Positions 4,947-5,390 of a stretch of 5,390 bases of DNA are shown in pieces (positions within the stretch are counted from its first letter, which is position 1; each line of letters starts with the position of its first letter). A model generated the notes under the pieces. The model saw only the letters and a list, made by a program, of their open reading frames with translations, made no database searches and had not been told where the DNA came from. Origin of the DNA: Hyphomicrobiaceae bacterium (GTDB taxonomy: Bacteria; Pseudomonadota; Alphaproteobacteria; Rhizobiales; Hyphomicrobiaceae); assembly GCA_020442225.1 (NCBI GenBank), contig JAGRKR010000285.1, positions 1 to 5,390 on the forward strand. Reading direction: 5' to 3'. The translations under genes were made by a program, and so were the position numbers.

Positions 4947-5390
4947 GACGCGCTCACTGCCTCGCCCTCGACCGTGCGCCGGCCGAAGATCTGCACGGGC
5001 CGCCAGCTCATCACCACCTCGCCCTTGTCGTCCAGCACTTCGATCAGCGCCTTGGCGATGCCGATCCCGGGGCGGCTGGCAGAAGCGCGCTTCTCGGTGC
5101 ACGTGTAGCGCACGGACAGCACGGTCCCCGGCCGTACCGGCTTCATCCAACGCACCTCCTCGATTCCCGTGGCGCCGAGCGAGCTCGAGGCGTTCAGGTA
5201 GCCGTCGCAGAGCATGCGCATCAGCATCGCGCAGGTGTGAAAACCGGAGGCGCAGAGGCCGCCCGCCACTGTGTGCTTGGCCGCCTCCTCGTCGAGGTGC
5301 ATCGCCTGCGGGTCGTAGGTGGAGGCGAACTCGATGATCTCCTCCTTCGTCACCTCGTAATGGCCGAAATGCTCGACGCGCCCGACCTCG
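4943..5390 (-). CDS. MaoC-like hot-dog hydratase, first of a tandem pair (5' end outside window)
   Basis: The frame is open to the window edge, giving 148 visible residues that end at TGA 4945-4943. A GTG at 5353 could be read as a start. However, the twelve codons before it encode EVGRVEHFGHYE, which lines up with residues 9-20 of the neighbouring MaoC protein, so the true start lies roughly eight residues beyond the edge. The hydratase motif is TYDPQAMHLDEEAAK, with candidate Asp26 and His31 of the fragment, followed by GGLCASGFHT. The C-terminal half carries VRWMKPVRPGTVLSVRY. It is clearly paralogous to the next gene across its whole length but well diverged, for example in the substrate-side residues after HLDE and in a shorter, differently charged C-terminus. 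Both paralogues keep the Asp/His pair, so either could be active alone. It is first in the visible part of the operon; further genes may precede it. Confidence 0.9.
   Translation of the reverse strand, partial: EVGRVEHFGHYEVTKEEIIEFASTYDPQAMHLDEEAAKHTVAGGLCASGFHTCAMLMRMLCDGYLNASSSLGATGIEEVRWMKPVRPGTVLSVRYTCTEKRASASRPGIGIAKALIEVLDDKGEVVMSWRPVQIFGRRTVEGEAVSAS

Noticed and set aside
4347..5108. Plus-strand open frame of 253 codons opposite the MaoC genes
   Set aside because: It is antisense to two clearly recognisable MaoC proteins and has no domain character or ribosome binding site.

Overview
The window is a GC-rich stretch of bacterial chromosome. Codon choice and protein flavour suggest an alphaproteobacterium, probably Hyphomicrobiales. 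The pointers are a DUF1499 membrane protein, MaoC proteins with a DPQ..HLDE / GGLCASG signature, and a small lysine-rich exported peptide. This placement is from family knowledge, not a search. I see no tRNA, rRNA, IS element, CRISPR array or phage gene.

Layout. Bases 1-374 (+) hold the C-terminus of a metallo-beta-lactamase-fold hydrolase. It converges on, and overlaps by 83 bp, a DUF1499 membrane protein (292-1185, -). A short divergent intergenic region (1186-1339) carries a candidate promoter and a small inverted repeat. It leads into a complete class III (omega) PLP aminotransferase (1340-2710, +). Next comes a mostly non-coding stretch with two hairpins and a small gene missed by length-limited gene calling: a 48-residue secreted, lysine-rich, two-cysteine protein (2966-3112, -) with a strong Shine-Dalgarno and its own terminator-like hairpin. 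About 390 bp follow without a convincing gene, containing a nested repeat structure at 3250-3290.

The right end is a minus-strand operon, read from right to left. It starts with a MaoC-type hot-dog hydratase cut by the window edge (4943-5390). A second MaoC protein (4446-4946) starts inside the stop codon of the first (ATGA overlap). Then, 19 bp later, comes a carbon-nitrogen hydrolase very like N-carbamoyl-D-amino acid amidohydrolase (3500-4426). Tight spacing implies co-expression.

How they might work together: the operon pairs two CoA-thioester-type hydratases with an amidase that removes a carbamoyl (ureido) group, and an amine transaminase lies nearby, convergent to the operon with the small gene between them. 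A catabolic route that decarbamoylates a ureido compound, transaminates the amine and processes an acyl-CoA would fit, but this is inference; substrates are not visible. The most distinctive items are the MaoC-MaoC-carbamoylase operon and the tiny exported peptide. Nothing here is clearly a wholly new system.
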